NCBI GenBank assembly: GCA_035316885.1
Contig: DATHII010000081.1
Coordinates: 1-32,190, forward strand
Length of the DNA: 32,190 nucleotides
Reading direction: 5' to 3'
From: DASRTE01 sp035316885
GTDB lineage: Bacteria; Actinomycetota; Actinomycetes; Jiangellales; Jiangellaceae
Part shown: piece after piece, positions 22,464 through 29,952 of the stretch
Numbering within the stretch: the stretch's first letter is position 1
Layout of the letters: each line of letters starts with the position of its first letter
Program-made: the position numbers and the translations under genes
The notes under the pieces: generated by a model
Told to the model about the DNA's origin: nothing
The model's input: only the letters and a program-made list of their open reading frames with translations
The model's database searches: none

Positions 22464-24203
22464 CTACCTCCCATAGACCCGTTCGCCCGGCGGCCACCGC
22501 GTGATCTTCACCGGCAGGTAGTCGACCCGGCACGATCCGTCGGCTTCGCGGAACGCCAGTGAGTGGGCGAGGTAGCGCTCGTCGTCGCGACCGGGGAAGT
22601 CGGTGCGCTGATGAGCGCCCCGCGACTCCTCCCTGCGCAGGGCACTCTGCACGATGACGTCCGCGACGTCGAGCATGGCGGAGAGCTCGAGTGCGGCCAC
22701 CAGTTCGGTGTTGAACGCCCGGCTGCGGTCGTCGAGTGCCGCACGGGGCAGCCGCTCCTGGAGCTCGCGCAGGGTCTCGCCGGCCTTCGTCAGAGAATCC
22801 CCGGTCCGGTAGATCCCCGCGCTCTCCTCCATCGTGGTTTGCATCACGGTACGGATGGCCGACAGGCGCTCGCTCCCACGGTCACGGCCCAGGATGTCGC
22901 GTTCGAGTCGGCGGTGCTCGTCCGCTGCCTGCGCGACGGCGGCGTGCGATGGCTCCTTGGCACGTTCGGCGTGCCACGCTGCCATCCGTCCGGCACGAGT
23001 GCCGTAGACCAGCAGCTCGGGAAGTGAGTTCGATCCGAGACGGTTGGCGCCGTTGATGCTCACGCAAGCGACCTCACCAGCGGCGAAGAGGCCGGCTATC
23101 GGTGCAGCGCCGTCGATGTCGGTGTGTACGCCGCCCATCATGTAGTGGACGACGGGTCGGACCGGGACGAGCTCCTTTGCCGGGTCGATGTTCTGGTACT
23201 GGAGGCAAAGCTCGCGCACGAACGGAATCTGTGCGTCGATGACCTTCGCCCCGAGATGCCGCAGGTCCAGGTGTACGACTGGGCCGTACGGCGTGTCGAT
23301 GGTGCGGCCCTTCTCCACCTCGTGCTCGAACGCCTGTGACAACCGGTCCCGAGGTCCGAGCTCCATGCTGCGCAGCACCGGGGAGGGCTCTGGCTTGCCG
23401 AGGTCGTAGTCCTGCAGGTAGCGGTAGCCGTCCTTGTTGAGCAGGAGGCCGCCCTCAGCGCGGGCGGCCTCGGTGATGAGGATGCCGGTGAACGGCAGGC
23501 CGGTCGGGTGGTACTGCACGAACTCCATGTCCTTGAGCGGTGCGCCGGAACGATAGGCAAGTGACATGCCGTCGCCGGTCTTGATGGCGGCGTTCGTCGT
23601 GAACGGGAAGACCCGTCCGCAGCCTCCCGTGCTGAGGATCACCGCTTTCGCGAGAAGGGTCTCGATCCGGCCCGTCGAGAGCTCCAGAGCGACGACGCCC
23701 TGAACCCGTCCCTCGTCGACGAGCAGCTTGGTCACGTACCACTCGTCGTACCTGCGCACCGTGTCGTACTTGAGCGAGGTCTGGAACAGCGTGTGGAGCA
23801 TGTGGAAGCCGGTCTTGTCCGCCGCGAACCAGGTTCGCAGCTTCTTCATGCCGCCGAACGGCCGCACGGCAATGTGCCCGTCCGGCTTGCGGCTCCACGG
23901 GCAACCCCAGTGCTCGAGGCGGAGCAGCTCACGAGGCGCCTCTTTGACGAACAGCTCCACGGCGTCCTGGTCGCACAACCAGTCGCCGCCCGAGATCGTG
24001 TCGTGAGCGTGCTCGTCGAGGCTGTCGTCCTCGCCGATCACACCTGCTGCGCCGCCCTCGGCGGAGACGGTGTGGCTGCGCATCGGGTAGACCTTCGATA
24101 CGACCGCAATGTCGAGGCCCAGGTTCGTCTCGGCGGCAGCGATCGCGGCGCGTAGCCCGGCTCCCCCGCCGCCGATCACGATGATGTCGTGTGACGTGGT
24201 CAA
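22464..24203 (-). CDS. frdA: Fumarate reductase flavoprotein subunit
   Basis: A 579-residue catalytic subunit that reduces fumarate to succinate (or the reverse). The FAD-binding IIVIGGGGAGLRAA is at residues 7-20, the covalent-FAD histidine is His44 in MRSHTVSAEGG, and the active-site and capping-domain segments include LITEAARAEGG, VHYMMGGVHTD and NGANRLGSNSLPELLVYG. The start codon is TTG 24203; no ATG or GTG lies nearby in frame. It follows a small Cys/His gene by 11 nt, and frdB follows closely, giving a five-gene operon. The E. coli-like FrdC/FrdD anchors argue for quinol:fumarate reductase rather than aerobic succinate dehydrogenase, but the catalytic subunits alone would not distinguish the two. 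Confidence 0.93.
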   Translation of the reverse strand: MTTSHDIIVIGGGGAGLRAAIAAAETNLGLDIAVVSKVYPMRSHTVSAEGGAAGVIGEDDSLDEHAHDTISGGDWLCDQDAVELFVKEAPRELLRLEHWGCPWSRKPDGHIAVRPFGGMKKLRTWFAADKTGFHMLHTLFQTSLKYDTVRRYDEWYVTKLLVDEGRVQGVVALELSTGRIETLLAKAVILSTGGCGRVFPFTTNAAIKTGDGMSLAYRSGAPLKDMEFVQYHPTGLPFTGILITEAARAEGGLLLNKDGYRYLQDYDLGKPEPSPVLRSMELGPRDRLSQAFEHEVEKGRTIDTPYGPVVHLDLRHLGAKVIDAQIPFVRELCLQYQNIDPAKELVPVRPVVHYMMGGVHTDIDGAAPIAGLFAAGEVACVSINGANRLGSNSLPELLVYGTRAGRMAAWHAERAKEPSHAAVAQAADEHRRLERDILGRDRGSERLSAIRTVMQTTMEESAGIYRTGDSLTKAGETLRELQERLPRAALDDRSRAFNTELVAALELSAMLDVADVIVQSALRREESRGAHQRTDFPGRDDERYLAHSLAFREADGSCRVDYLPVKITRWPPGERVYGR

Positions 24204-24214
24204 TGTGTGGCCTG

Positions 24215-24448
24215 TCAGGTCCAGTGGTCGGCGATGTCTTCGTGTTTCACGGGTCTGCCGTCATGGCGGACGACGATGTGCTCGACGCTGCCGTCGTGGT
24301 ACTCCTGGCGGGTCGTCTTGCACCCGCATGCGAAGAGCATCTCGTCGGTGACGAGGCCCTGGTCGTCCCGGTACTCCACGTGCTCACCGTCAACGACGTG
24401 GTCGCAGGGAGCGCGTCGTTTGCTGAAGGGGGCGCTGGTGCCCGCCAT
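24215..24448 (-). CDS. Small conserved-looking Cys/His protein heading the frd operon
   Basis: A 77-residue soluble protein: SAPFSKRRAPCDHVVDGEHV, then EYRDDQGLVTDEMLFACGCK, then a basic/acidic C-terminal part rich in histidine (QEYHDGSVEHIVVRHDGRPV, KHEDIADHW). Three cysteines (CDH and CGC) and many histidines suggest metal binding. No function is known to me, although I recall similar short actinobacterial proteins. ATG 24448 gives the natural start. It is co-directional with frdA, 11 nt upstream of it, and so first in the operon; an assembly, cofactor or regulatory role for fumarate reductase is only inferred from position. Confidence 0.7.
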   Translation of the reverse strand: MAGTSAPFSKRRAPCDHVVDGEHVEYRDDQGLVTDEMLFACGCKTTRQEYHDGSVEHIVVRHDGRPVKHEDIADHWT

Positions 24449-24604
24449 CGCACCACCAATCCTCTGCTCAGGCACGCCGTCGGCTGGACCGCGCCGCGGC
24501 CACGTCCTGCTCTCCGGTCGGCAGCAGTGTTCCACTAGGCGCGCGCGACCGAAAGACCCGCGACTCTGCGCGGGACGGCGAGGAACGGGGCACACTGGCA
24601 CCCC

Positions 24605-25222
24605 GTGCCCCGTGTTGTGCTCATGGCCGGACCGTCGGGGAGCGGCAAGTCCCACCTCGCACAGGCGAGCGGGCTCCCGGTTCTGGCGCTCGACGACTTC
24701 TACCGCAACGGCAGCGACCCCGGGTTGCCGCGCCAACCCGGGCTGGGAATCGTCGACTGGGACGACCCGCGCTCGTGGGACGCGGCGTTGGCGGTCGAGG
24801 CGCTGGCGGCGATTTGCCGCGATGGTCACGCCGACGTCCCCGTCTACGACATCGCCCACGATCGCGCCACCCGCAGCCGCCGATTCGATGTCGGCGACGC
24901 ACCCGTCTTCGTGGCGGAAGGACTGTTCGCCGCCGAGATCGTGACGGCGTGCCGGAACCGCGGGATCCTGGCCGACGCACTCGCGCTCCACCGGGCGCCG
25001 TGGAAGAACTTCGTCCGCCGGCTCGTGCGCGACCTCGCCGAGCACCGGAAGCCGCCGCTTACACTTTTCCGTCGCGGGCGGGCCCTGATGCGTGCCGAAC
25101 GCGACGTGCTGGGCCGCCAGATCGCCCTCGGCGCCCGCCCCGTCGACGCGCGCGAGCTCCGCCGCACCCTCGCGGCCATGGCGCAGCCCTCGGCGGCCGG
25201 GCCGGCATCAGGGTCCCCCTGA
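24605..25222 (+). CDS. Uridine kinase-like P-loop kinase
   Basis: A 205-residue P-loop NTPase. The Walker A motif GPSGSGKS is at residues 9-16, followed by LALDDFYRNGSDPGLP, a match to the substrate-binding DDFY segment of uridine/cytidine kinases and related small-molecule kinases. VDWDDPRSWD is also typical. FVAEGLFAAEIV supplies the Walker B-like strand. Phosphorylation of a pyrimidine nucleoside would fit the nucleoside genes in this window, but the family includes kinases with other substrates. The start is GTG 24605. It is divergent from the frd operon across 156 nt. Confidence 0.75.
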   Translation: MPRVVLMAGPSGSGKSHLAQASGLPVLALDDFYRNGSDPGLPRQPGLGIVDWDDPRSWDAALAVEALAAICRDGHADVPVYDIAHDRATRSRRFDVGDAPVFVAEGLFAAEIVTACRNRGILADALALHRAPWKNFVRRLVRDLAEHRKPPLTLFRRGRALMRAERDVLGRQIALGARPVDARELRRTLAAMAQPSAAGPASGSP

Positions 25223-25280
25223 GGCGATGTACCGGGGGCAGATCATCCCGGAGACGGACGGTCCGAGGGCACGCGGCGCC

Positions 25281-25286
25281 TATCGT
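25281..25286 (+). promoter_or_regulatory. Candidate leaderless -10 box for the pspC gene
   Basis: TATCGT, 7 nt, then ATG 25294, with no ribosome binding site between. The hexamer is identical to the one before punA. Confidence 0.45.
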
Positions 25287-25293
25287 CGATTAC

Positions 25294-25494
25294 ATGAGTA
25301 CAGCTACCACCCGCAAGGACCTGGTCCGGCCACGCGACGGTCGTCTGATCGGCGGCGTCTGCGCCGGCCTGGCGCGCCGTTTCGGCATGACCGCCACCGG
25401 CGTACGCGTCCTGTTCCTGATCTCGTGCGTGCTGCCCGGCCCACAGTTCGTCATCTACCTGGCGCTGTGGATCCTGATGCCGAGCGAGGACTGA
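25294..25494 (+). CDS. PspC-domain membrane protein
   Basis: A 66-residue protein consisting of a PspC domain: KDLVRPRDGRLIGGVCAGLA followed by RRFGMTATGVRVLFLISCVL, then a hydrophobic segment FVIYLALWILMP. The GGVCAGLAxxF motif and one or two membrane segments are diagnostic. Such short proteins are common in actinobacteria and are linked to envelope stress responses, but this one stands alone without other psp genes. The stop lies 3 nt before a long palindrome. Confidence 0.85.
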   Translation: MSTATTRKDLVRPRDGRLIGGVCAGLARRFGMTATGVRVLFLISCVLPGPQFVIYLALWILMPSED

Positions 25495-25497
25495 CGT

Positions 25498-25587
25498 CAG
25501 TTGATCACGTTCACCATGCTCGTGGACGGTTCACCAGGTTCCGGAACCTGGTGAACCGTCCGCCAGGGTGGTGAACGTGATCAACTG
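25498..25587. repeat. 90-nt near-perfect palindrome between convergent genes
   Basis: Outer arms CAGTTGATCACGTTCACCA (25498-25516) and its exact complement (25569-25587); inner arms GGACGGTTCACCAGGTTCC (25524-25542) and its exact complement (25543-25561) meeting without a loop. Only the 7-nt segments between the arms (25517-25523 and 25562-25568) fail to pair. The octamer GTTCACCA occurs twice on each strand. The site lies between the convergent pspC and adenosine deaminase genes. It could be a bidirectional terminator, but its size, lack of loop and repeated octamer also suit a mobile or protein-binding palindrome. Confidence 0.75.
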
Positions 25588-25621
25588 CCGAAGGTTGCCG
25601 AGCGAACGGACAGCGGAGGGG

Positions 25622-26737
25622 TCAGCGGACGGGGCCGCGCACGGCGGCGAACGCACGCTGCGCGGCGAGAGCGGCGTATCCGGGCTTGATCACATCGTTG
25701 ATGAGCGCGAGCCGCTCGTCGAACGGGATGAACGAGCTCTTCATCGCGTTGACCGCGAACCACTGGAGGTCGTCGAGGTCGTAGCCGAACGCCTCTGAGA
25801 GCAGCATCAGTTCTCTCGACATCGAGGTGCCGCTCATCAGCCGGTTGTCGGTGTTGACCGTGACCCGGAAACGCAGCCGGGTGAGCAGCCCGATCGGGTG
25901 CTCGGCGATCGAGGGAGCCGCACCGGTCTGGACGTTGGACGACGGGCACATCTCCAGCGGCACCCGCTTGTCGCGGACGTACGCGGCCAACCGGCCGAGC
26001 TCAGCCGTGCCGTCGGCCGCGACGGTCACGTCGTCGATGATCCGCACCCCGTGGCCGAGCCGGTCGGCGCCGCACCACTGCAGCGCTTCCCAGATCGAGG
26101 GTAGGCCGAAGGCCTCGCCGGCATGGATCGTGAAGTGCGCGTTCTCGCGCCGCAGGTACTCGAACGCATCGAGGTGCCGCGTGGGCGGGAAGCCTGCCTC
26201 GGCACCCGCGATGTCGAAGCCGACCACCCCGGCGTCGCGGTAGGCGACGGCGAGCGCTGCGATCTCGGTGGACCGGGCAGCATGGCGCATCGCCGTCAAC
26301 AGCGTCGCGACCCGGATCGGGTGACCATTCCGCTGGGCGCGCACCTCCCCGAGGCGGAAGCCCTCCTCGACCGCCTCGACGACATCCTCGAGCGCCAGCC
26401 CGCCGGCGAGGTGCTGCTCAGGGGCGTACCGCACCTCCGCGTAGGCCACACCATCGGCAGCCAGGTCCTCGGCGCACTCGGCGGCCACTCGGACCAGGGC
26501 GTCCCGACGCTGCATGACCGCGACGGTGTGGGAGAACGTCTCGAGATAGCGCTCCAGTGATCCCGAGCTCGCCGACTCGATGAACCAGGCCGCCAGCTCG
26601 ACGGCGTCCCGGGTCGGCAGGTCGTGGTCGATCTCGCCGGCCAGCTCGATGATCGTGGCCGGCCGGAGGCCGCCGTCGAGATGATCGTGCAGTATCACCT
26701 TGGGTGCGACGAGGATCTCGTCAGGTCGGGGCGCCAT
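25622..26737 (-). CDS. add: Adenosine deaminase
   Basis: Hydrolytically deaminates adenosine and deoxyadenosine to (deoxy)inosine, the substrates of PNP. The 371-residue zinc enzyme shows His17 and His19 in VILHDHLDGGLRPAT (zinc ligands), FTIHAGEAFGLPSIWEAL, DRLGHGVRIIDD with the conserved His-Gly, and VTVNTDNRLMSGTSMSREL with the zinc-binding Asp. The C-terminus (WFAVNAMKSSFIPFDERL, then ALINDVIKPGYAAL) matches actinobacterial adenosine deaminases. ATG 26737 is directly preceded by a leaderless-type -10 box. Confidence 0.95.
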   Translation of the reverse strand: MAPRPDEILVAPKVILHDHLDGGLRPATIIELAGEIDHDLPTRDAVELAAWFIESASSGSLERYLETFSHTVAVMQRRDALVRVAAECAEDLAADGVAYAEVRYAPEQHLAGGLALEDVVEAVEEGFRLGEVRAQRNGHPIRVATLLTAMRHAARSTEIAALAVAYRDAGVVGFDIAGAEAGFPPTRHLDAFEYLRRENAHFTIHAGEAFGLPSIWEALQWCGADRLGHGVRIIDDVTVAADGTAELGRLAAYVRDKRVPLEMCPSSNVQTGAAPSIAEHPIGLLTRLRFRVTVNTDNRLMSGTSMSRELMLLSEAFGYDLDDLQWFAVNAMKSSFIPFDERLALINDVIKPGYAALAAQRAFAAVRGPVR

Positions 26738-26743
26738 GGGGTG

Positions 26744-26749
26744 ACCGTA
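26744..26749 (-). promoter_or_regulatory. Candidate leaderless -10 box for add
   Basis: On the minus strand, TACGGT, 6 nt (CACCCC), then ATG 26737. The hexamer and spacing are the same as before the oxidoreductase gene starting at 30912. Confidence 0.45.
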
Positions 26750-26811
26750 CCTCGCGGCTCGGGCGGCGAGCCCTCACCGGAACGGACCCGCCGACCAGTA
26801 GAAACGGTCAC

Positions 26812-27333
26812 ATGGCCCACCATGTTGCGACGCTTCCGGGTCATCGCGATCCCGACGGCGTCCGGCGAGCCCGCGACCTGCGCCGCATCGGCATCGTTGC
26901 GCTCGCCGTGCTGGTCGCCGCCGGGCTGGCCGGCGTTCTCGGGCCGCGGACAGCAGACGTCGCCGCAGACGGCGATGCCCACCGCCTCGAGGTTCACTAC
27001 GCCCAGGTCACGCGCTCTGGCCTGGCAACGCCGCTGCGGGTGAACGTCACCCGTGCCGGTGGCTTCGACGCGCCCGTGACGCTGGCGTTCGACAAGGACC
27101 TGTTCGACCGCCTGGACTTCCAGAACTTCTATCCCAACCCCGCCGCCGAGACCGCCGAACCGCACCGGATCGTGTACGAGTTCGACCCGCCCGGCGGCGA
27201 GGTCCTCTCGATCACCCTCGACGCCCGCACCGGCCCTACGCAACCGCCCAGCGCCCACCGGTACTGGGTCGCGGTCATGGAGGACGGCCGCGCGGTGGCG
27301 GAGGTCCGCTTCCGGATGGTGGTGCTGCCCTGA
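26812..27333 (+). CDS. Membrane-anchored protein of unknown function
   Basis: A 173-residue protein. After a basic cytoplasmic N-terminus (RRARDLRRIG) comes one transmembrane segment (about residues 26-45, IGIVALAVLVAAGLAGVLG), then an extracellular domain with beta-strand character (LEVHYAQVTRSGLATPLRVN, GGFDAPVTLAFDKDLFDRL, HRYWVAVMEDGRAVAEVRFR). The domain has no cysteine and no motif I recognise; an immunoglobulin-like fold is a guess. The stop overlaps the next gene's ATG by one base (TGATG), so it is translationally coupled to a DUF421 membrane protein and the two probably act together. Confidence 0.75.
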   Translation: MAHHVATLPGHRDPDGVRRARDLRRIGIVALAVLVAAGLAGVLGPRTADVAADGDAHRLEVHYAQVTRSGLATPLRVNVTRAGGFDAPVTLAFDKDLFDRLDFQNFYPNPAAETAEPHRIVYEFDPPGGEVLSITLDARTGPTQPPSAHRYWVAVMEDGRAVAEVRFRMVVLP

Positions 27334-27815
27334 TGGACGTGATCATCCGCGCAACGCTGGTCTTCGTCCTGCTGTGGTTCGTCCTTCGGGTCTCGGGAAA
27401 GCGGCAGGTGACCCAGCTCTCCGCATTCGAGCTGATCCTGCTGGTCACCCTCGGCGACCTGATCAGCCAGACCGTCATGCAAGAGGACCTCTCCCTCACC
27501 GGCGGCGCCCTTGCCGTGGCCACGTTCACCCTGCTGTCGATCCTGCTCTCCTGGGTGAGCTGGCGGTTCAACGCCTCCCGGCCCGTGCTCGACGGCGAAC
27601 CGACGATCCTGCTCCGCGACGGGGTCGTCGACGAGGACGTCCTGCGCTACGAGCGGCTCCCCCTCGACCACCTGCTTGCCGCCGCCCGCGAACACGGCGT
27701 GCGCGATCTCGCCGATGTCGACCTCGTCGTCCTCGAGGCCGACGGCACGTTCTCCTTCTTCACCAGATCCGGCGGTGGGGAGCAGCAGCACCGGCCGGTG
27801 CAGCGGGTGGAATGA
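27333..27815 (+). CDS. DUF421 (YetF/YcaP-type) membrane protein
   Basis: A 160-residue protein with hydrophobic segments at about residues 3-20, 31-46 and 58-76, followed by a soluble domain. Signature segments are RVSGKRQVTQLSAFELILLV then TLGDLISQTVMQ, and PTILLRDGVVDEDVLRYERL; the latter is the start of the DUF421 cytosolic domain. In Bacillus these proteins are linked to spores and envelope stress; no biochemical role is established. It is coupled to the upstream membrane-anchored gene. Confidence 0.88.
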   Translation: MDVIIRATLVFVLLWFVLRVSGKRQVTQLSAFELILLVTLGDLISQTVMQEDLSLTGGALAVATFTLLSILLSWVSWRFNASRPVLDGEPTILLRDGVVDEDVLRYERLPLDHLLAAAREHGVRDLADVDLVVLEADGTFSFFTRSGGGEQQHRPVQRVE

Positions 27816-27842
27816 AGGGCGGCGATGCCGAGGGTTCCGGGT

Positions 27843-27848
27843 TAGCCT
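27843..27848 (+). promoter_or_regulatory. Candidate leaderless -10 box for pta
   Basis: TAGCCT, 7 nt, then GTG 27856. The frame upstream of this GTG overlaps DUF421 and is not protein-like, so the box helps fix the start. Confidence 0.45.
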
Positions 27849-27855
27849 CGCCATC

Positions 27856-29922
27856 GTGGTCCGCAGCGTGTACGTCGCGTCGGCCGAGGGCGAGACCGGG
27901 AAGGGAGCGGTCGCGCTCGGCGTAGTCGACCTGCTGACCCGCCGGGTCGGCCACGTCGGCGTGTTCCGCCCGATCGTGCGCTCCGGCGACCGGCCCGATT
28001 ATGTCCTCGAGCTGTTGCTCGACCATGACGGTGTCGACCTGCCATACGACGTGAGTGCCGGCGTGACGTACGACGACGTGCACACCGATCCCGAGGGCGC
28101 GATGTCGACGATCGTCGACCGCTACCACGACGCTGCCCGCGACTGCACGGCGATGGTGGTGGTCGGCAGCGACCACACCGACGTCGGCAGCCCCACCGAG
28201 TTCTCGTACAACGCCCGGATCGCGGTCAACCTGGGCGCTCCGGTGCTGCTCGTGGTGCCCGGCCAGCGCCGCCAGCCGGCCGAGATCCGCACCTCCGCCG
28301 ACCTTGCTGCAGCCGAGCTCGCCGCTCAGTACGGACGGTTGCTCGGCATCGTCGCCAACCGGGTCGATCCGGATGCCGTCGACGCCGTGCGCGCGGCCCT
28401 CGCCGGAGCCGTTCCCGCATACGCGATCCCCGACGAGCCGCTGCTCACCGCACCGACCGTCGGTGACCTGCTCGAGGCCTGCGACGGCGAGTTGTTCAGC
28501 GGCGACCCGGCGATGCTCGGACGGGAAGCCCTTGATGTGCTGGTGGGCGCCATGACGCTGCCCCACGTGCTGGACCGCCTCGTCGACGGCGGCGTCGTCA
28601 TAATGCCGAGCGATCGCTCCGACGTGCTGTTGGGCGTGCTCATGGCGCACACGTCGCAGACCTTCCCCTCCCTCTCCGGGGTGTTCCTCAACGGCGGGTT
28701 CGCGGTGCCGACCCAGGTCCAGCGGCTCGTCGACGGACTCGAATCACGCCTTCCCGTCGTCACCACGACCGGCGACACCTTCACGACCGCAACCCGGCTG
28801 GCCGCAGCACAGGGACGGCTGTCCAAGGAGTCTCCACGAAAGGTCGGCACCGCCCTCGCACTGTTCGGGGAGCACGTCGACGGCGACGAACTGCTGGCTC
28901 GGCTCGACGTCACGCCTAGCGACGTCGTCACGCCGCTGATGTTCGAGTACGAGCTGGTGGAACGGGCCCGGGGCCAGCGTCGGCGGATCGTCCTGCCCGA
29001 AGGTGAGGAGGAGCGCATCCTGCACGCCGCAGACGCTGTCCTGCTCCGGGGCATCGCCGACATCACCCTGCTCGGGCGCCCGGCGACGATCCGGGCCAGG
29101 GCCGACCAGTTGGGCTTGGACATCTCGGCCGCTCGGATCGTCGACCCGCACGACGACGAGCTGCGGGAGCAGTTCGCCCTCGAGTACGCCCGGCTGCGGG
29201 CCCACAAGGGCGTGACCGTCGATGCCGCCCGCGACGTCGTCGTCGACGTCTCGTACTTCGGCACGATGATGGTCCTGCTCGGACTCGCCGACGGCATGGT
29301 GTCCGGCGCTGTGCACACCACCGCGCACACCATCAGGCCAGCCTTCGAGGTCATCAGGACTACGCCCGGCGTGGGCGTCGTGTCCAGCGTCTTCTTCATG
29401 TGCCTACGCGACCGCGTCCTCGTCTACGGCGACTGCGCGGTCATCCCGGACCCGACCGCCGAGCAGCTCGCAGATATTGCGATCTCGTCAGCGGCGACGG
29501 CGGCGCAGTTCGGCGTCGAGCCCCGCATCGCGATGCTGTCCTACGCGACCGGCGACTCCGGCGAGGGCGCCGACGTCGACAAGGTCCGGACGGCGACTGC
29601 GCTGGTGCGCGAACGCCGGCCCGCCCTGTCCGTGGACGGCCCGATCCAGTACGACGCGGCCGTCGACGCGAGCGTCGCACGCACGAAGCTGGCCGGCAGC
29701 GAGGTCGCCGGCCGGGCCACCGTCTTCGTGTTCCCGGACCTCAACACCGGCAACAACACTTACAAGGCGGTCCAGCGTTCGGCCGGGGCGGTCGCCATCG
29801 GACCGGTGCTGCAGGGACTGCGGAGACCGGTCAACGATCTGTCCCGGGGTGCGCTCGTCCGTGACATCGTCAACACGGTGGCGATCACCGCGCTCCAGGC
29901 GGCAGAGAACCACGATGGGTGA
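27856..29922 (+). CDS. pta: Phosphate acetyltransferase (long form with N-terminal BioD-like and DRTGG domains)
   Basis: Interconverts acetyl-CoA plus phosphate and acetyl phosphate plus CoA. The 688-residue protein has three parts. An N-terminal dethiobiotin synthetase-like P-loop domain begins VYVASAEGETGKGAVALGVV. The central DRTGG domain (about 227-320) includes PHVLDRLVDGGVVIMPSDRS. The C-terminal catalytic PTA/PTB domain (about 376-688) includes RRIVLPEGEEERILHAADAV, DGMVSGAVHTTAHTIRPAFE, MLSYATGDSGEGADVDKVRT and FPDLNTGNNTYKAVQRSAGA. GTG 27856 is chosen from the P-loop domain start and the -10 box. ackA follows on the same strand after one convergent gene. Confidence 0.95.
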   Translation: MVRSVYVASAEGETGKGAVALGVVDLLTRRVGHVGVFRPIVRSGDRPDYVLELLLDHDGVDLPYDVSAGVTYDDVHTDPEGAMSTIVDRYHDAARDCTAMVVVGSDHTDVGSPTEFSYNARIAVNLGAPVLLVVPGQRRQPAEIRTSADLAAAELAAQYGRLLGIVANRVDPDAVDAVRAALAGAVPAYAIPDEPLLTAPTVGDLLEACDGELFSGDPAMLGREALDVLVGAMTLPHVLDRLVDGGVVIMPSDRSDVLLGVLMAHTSQTFPSLSGVFLNGGFAVPTQVQRLVDGLESRLPVVTTTGDTFTTATRLAAAQGRLSKESPRKVGTALALFGEHVDGDELLARLDVTPSDVVTPLMFEYELVERARGQRRRIVLPEGEEERILHAADAVLLRGIADITLLGRPATIRARADQLGLDISAARIVDPHDDELREQFALEYARLRAHKGVTVDAARDVVVDVSYFGTMMVLLGLADGMVSGAVHTTAHTIRPAFEVIRTTPGVGVVSSVFFMCLRDRVLVYGDCAVIPDPTAEQLADIAISSAATAAQFGVEPRIAMLSYATGDSGEGADVDKVRTATALVRERRPALSVDGPIQYDAAVDASVARTKLAGSEVAGRATVFVFPDLNTGNNTYKAVQRSAGAVAIGPVLQGLRRPVNDLSRGALVRDIVNTVAITALQAAENHDG

Positions 29923-29952
29923 CCGGTGGCGATGATCAGGCGGCCAGGCGCC

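Noticed and set aside
24214..25045. A 276-codon minus-strand frame running through the uridine-kinase-like gene
   Set aside because: Only the last 77 codons look like protein; the rest is antisense to a clear P-loop kinase.
27760..28650. A 296-codon open frame opposite the pta N-terminus, with similar long frames opposite ackA and ALDH
   Set aside because: Antisense to conserved enzymes, no recognisable motif, no ribosome binding site.
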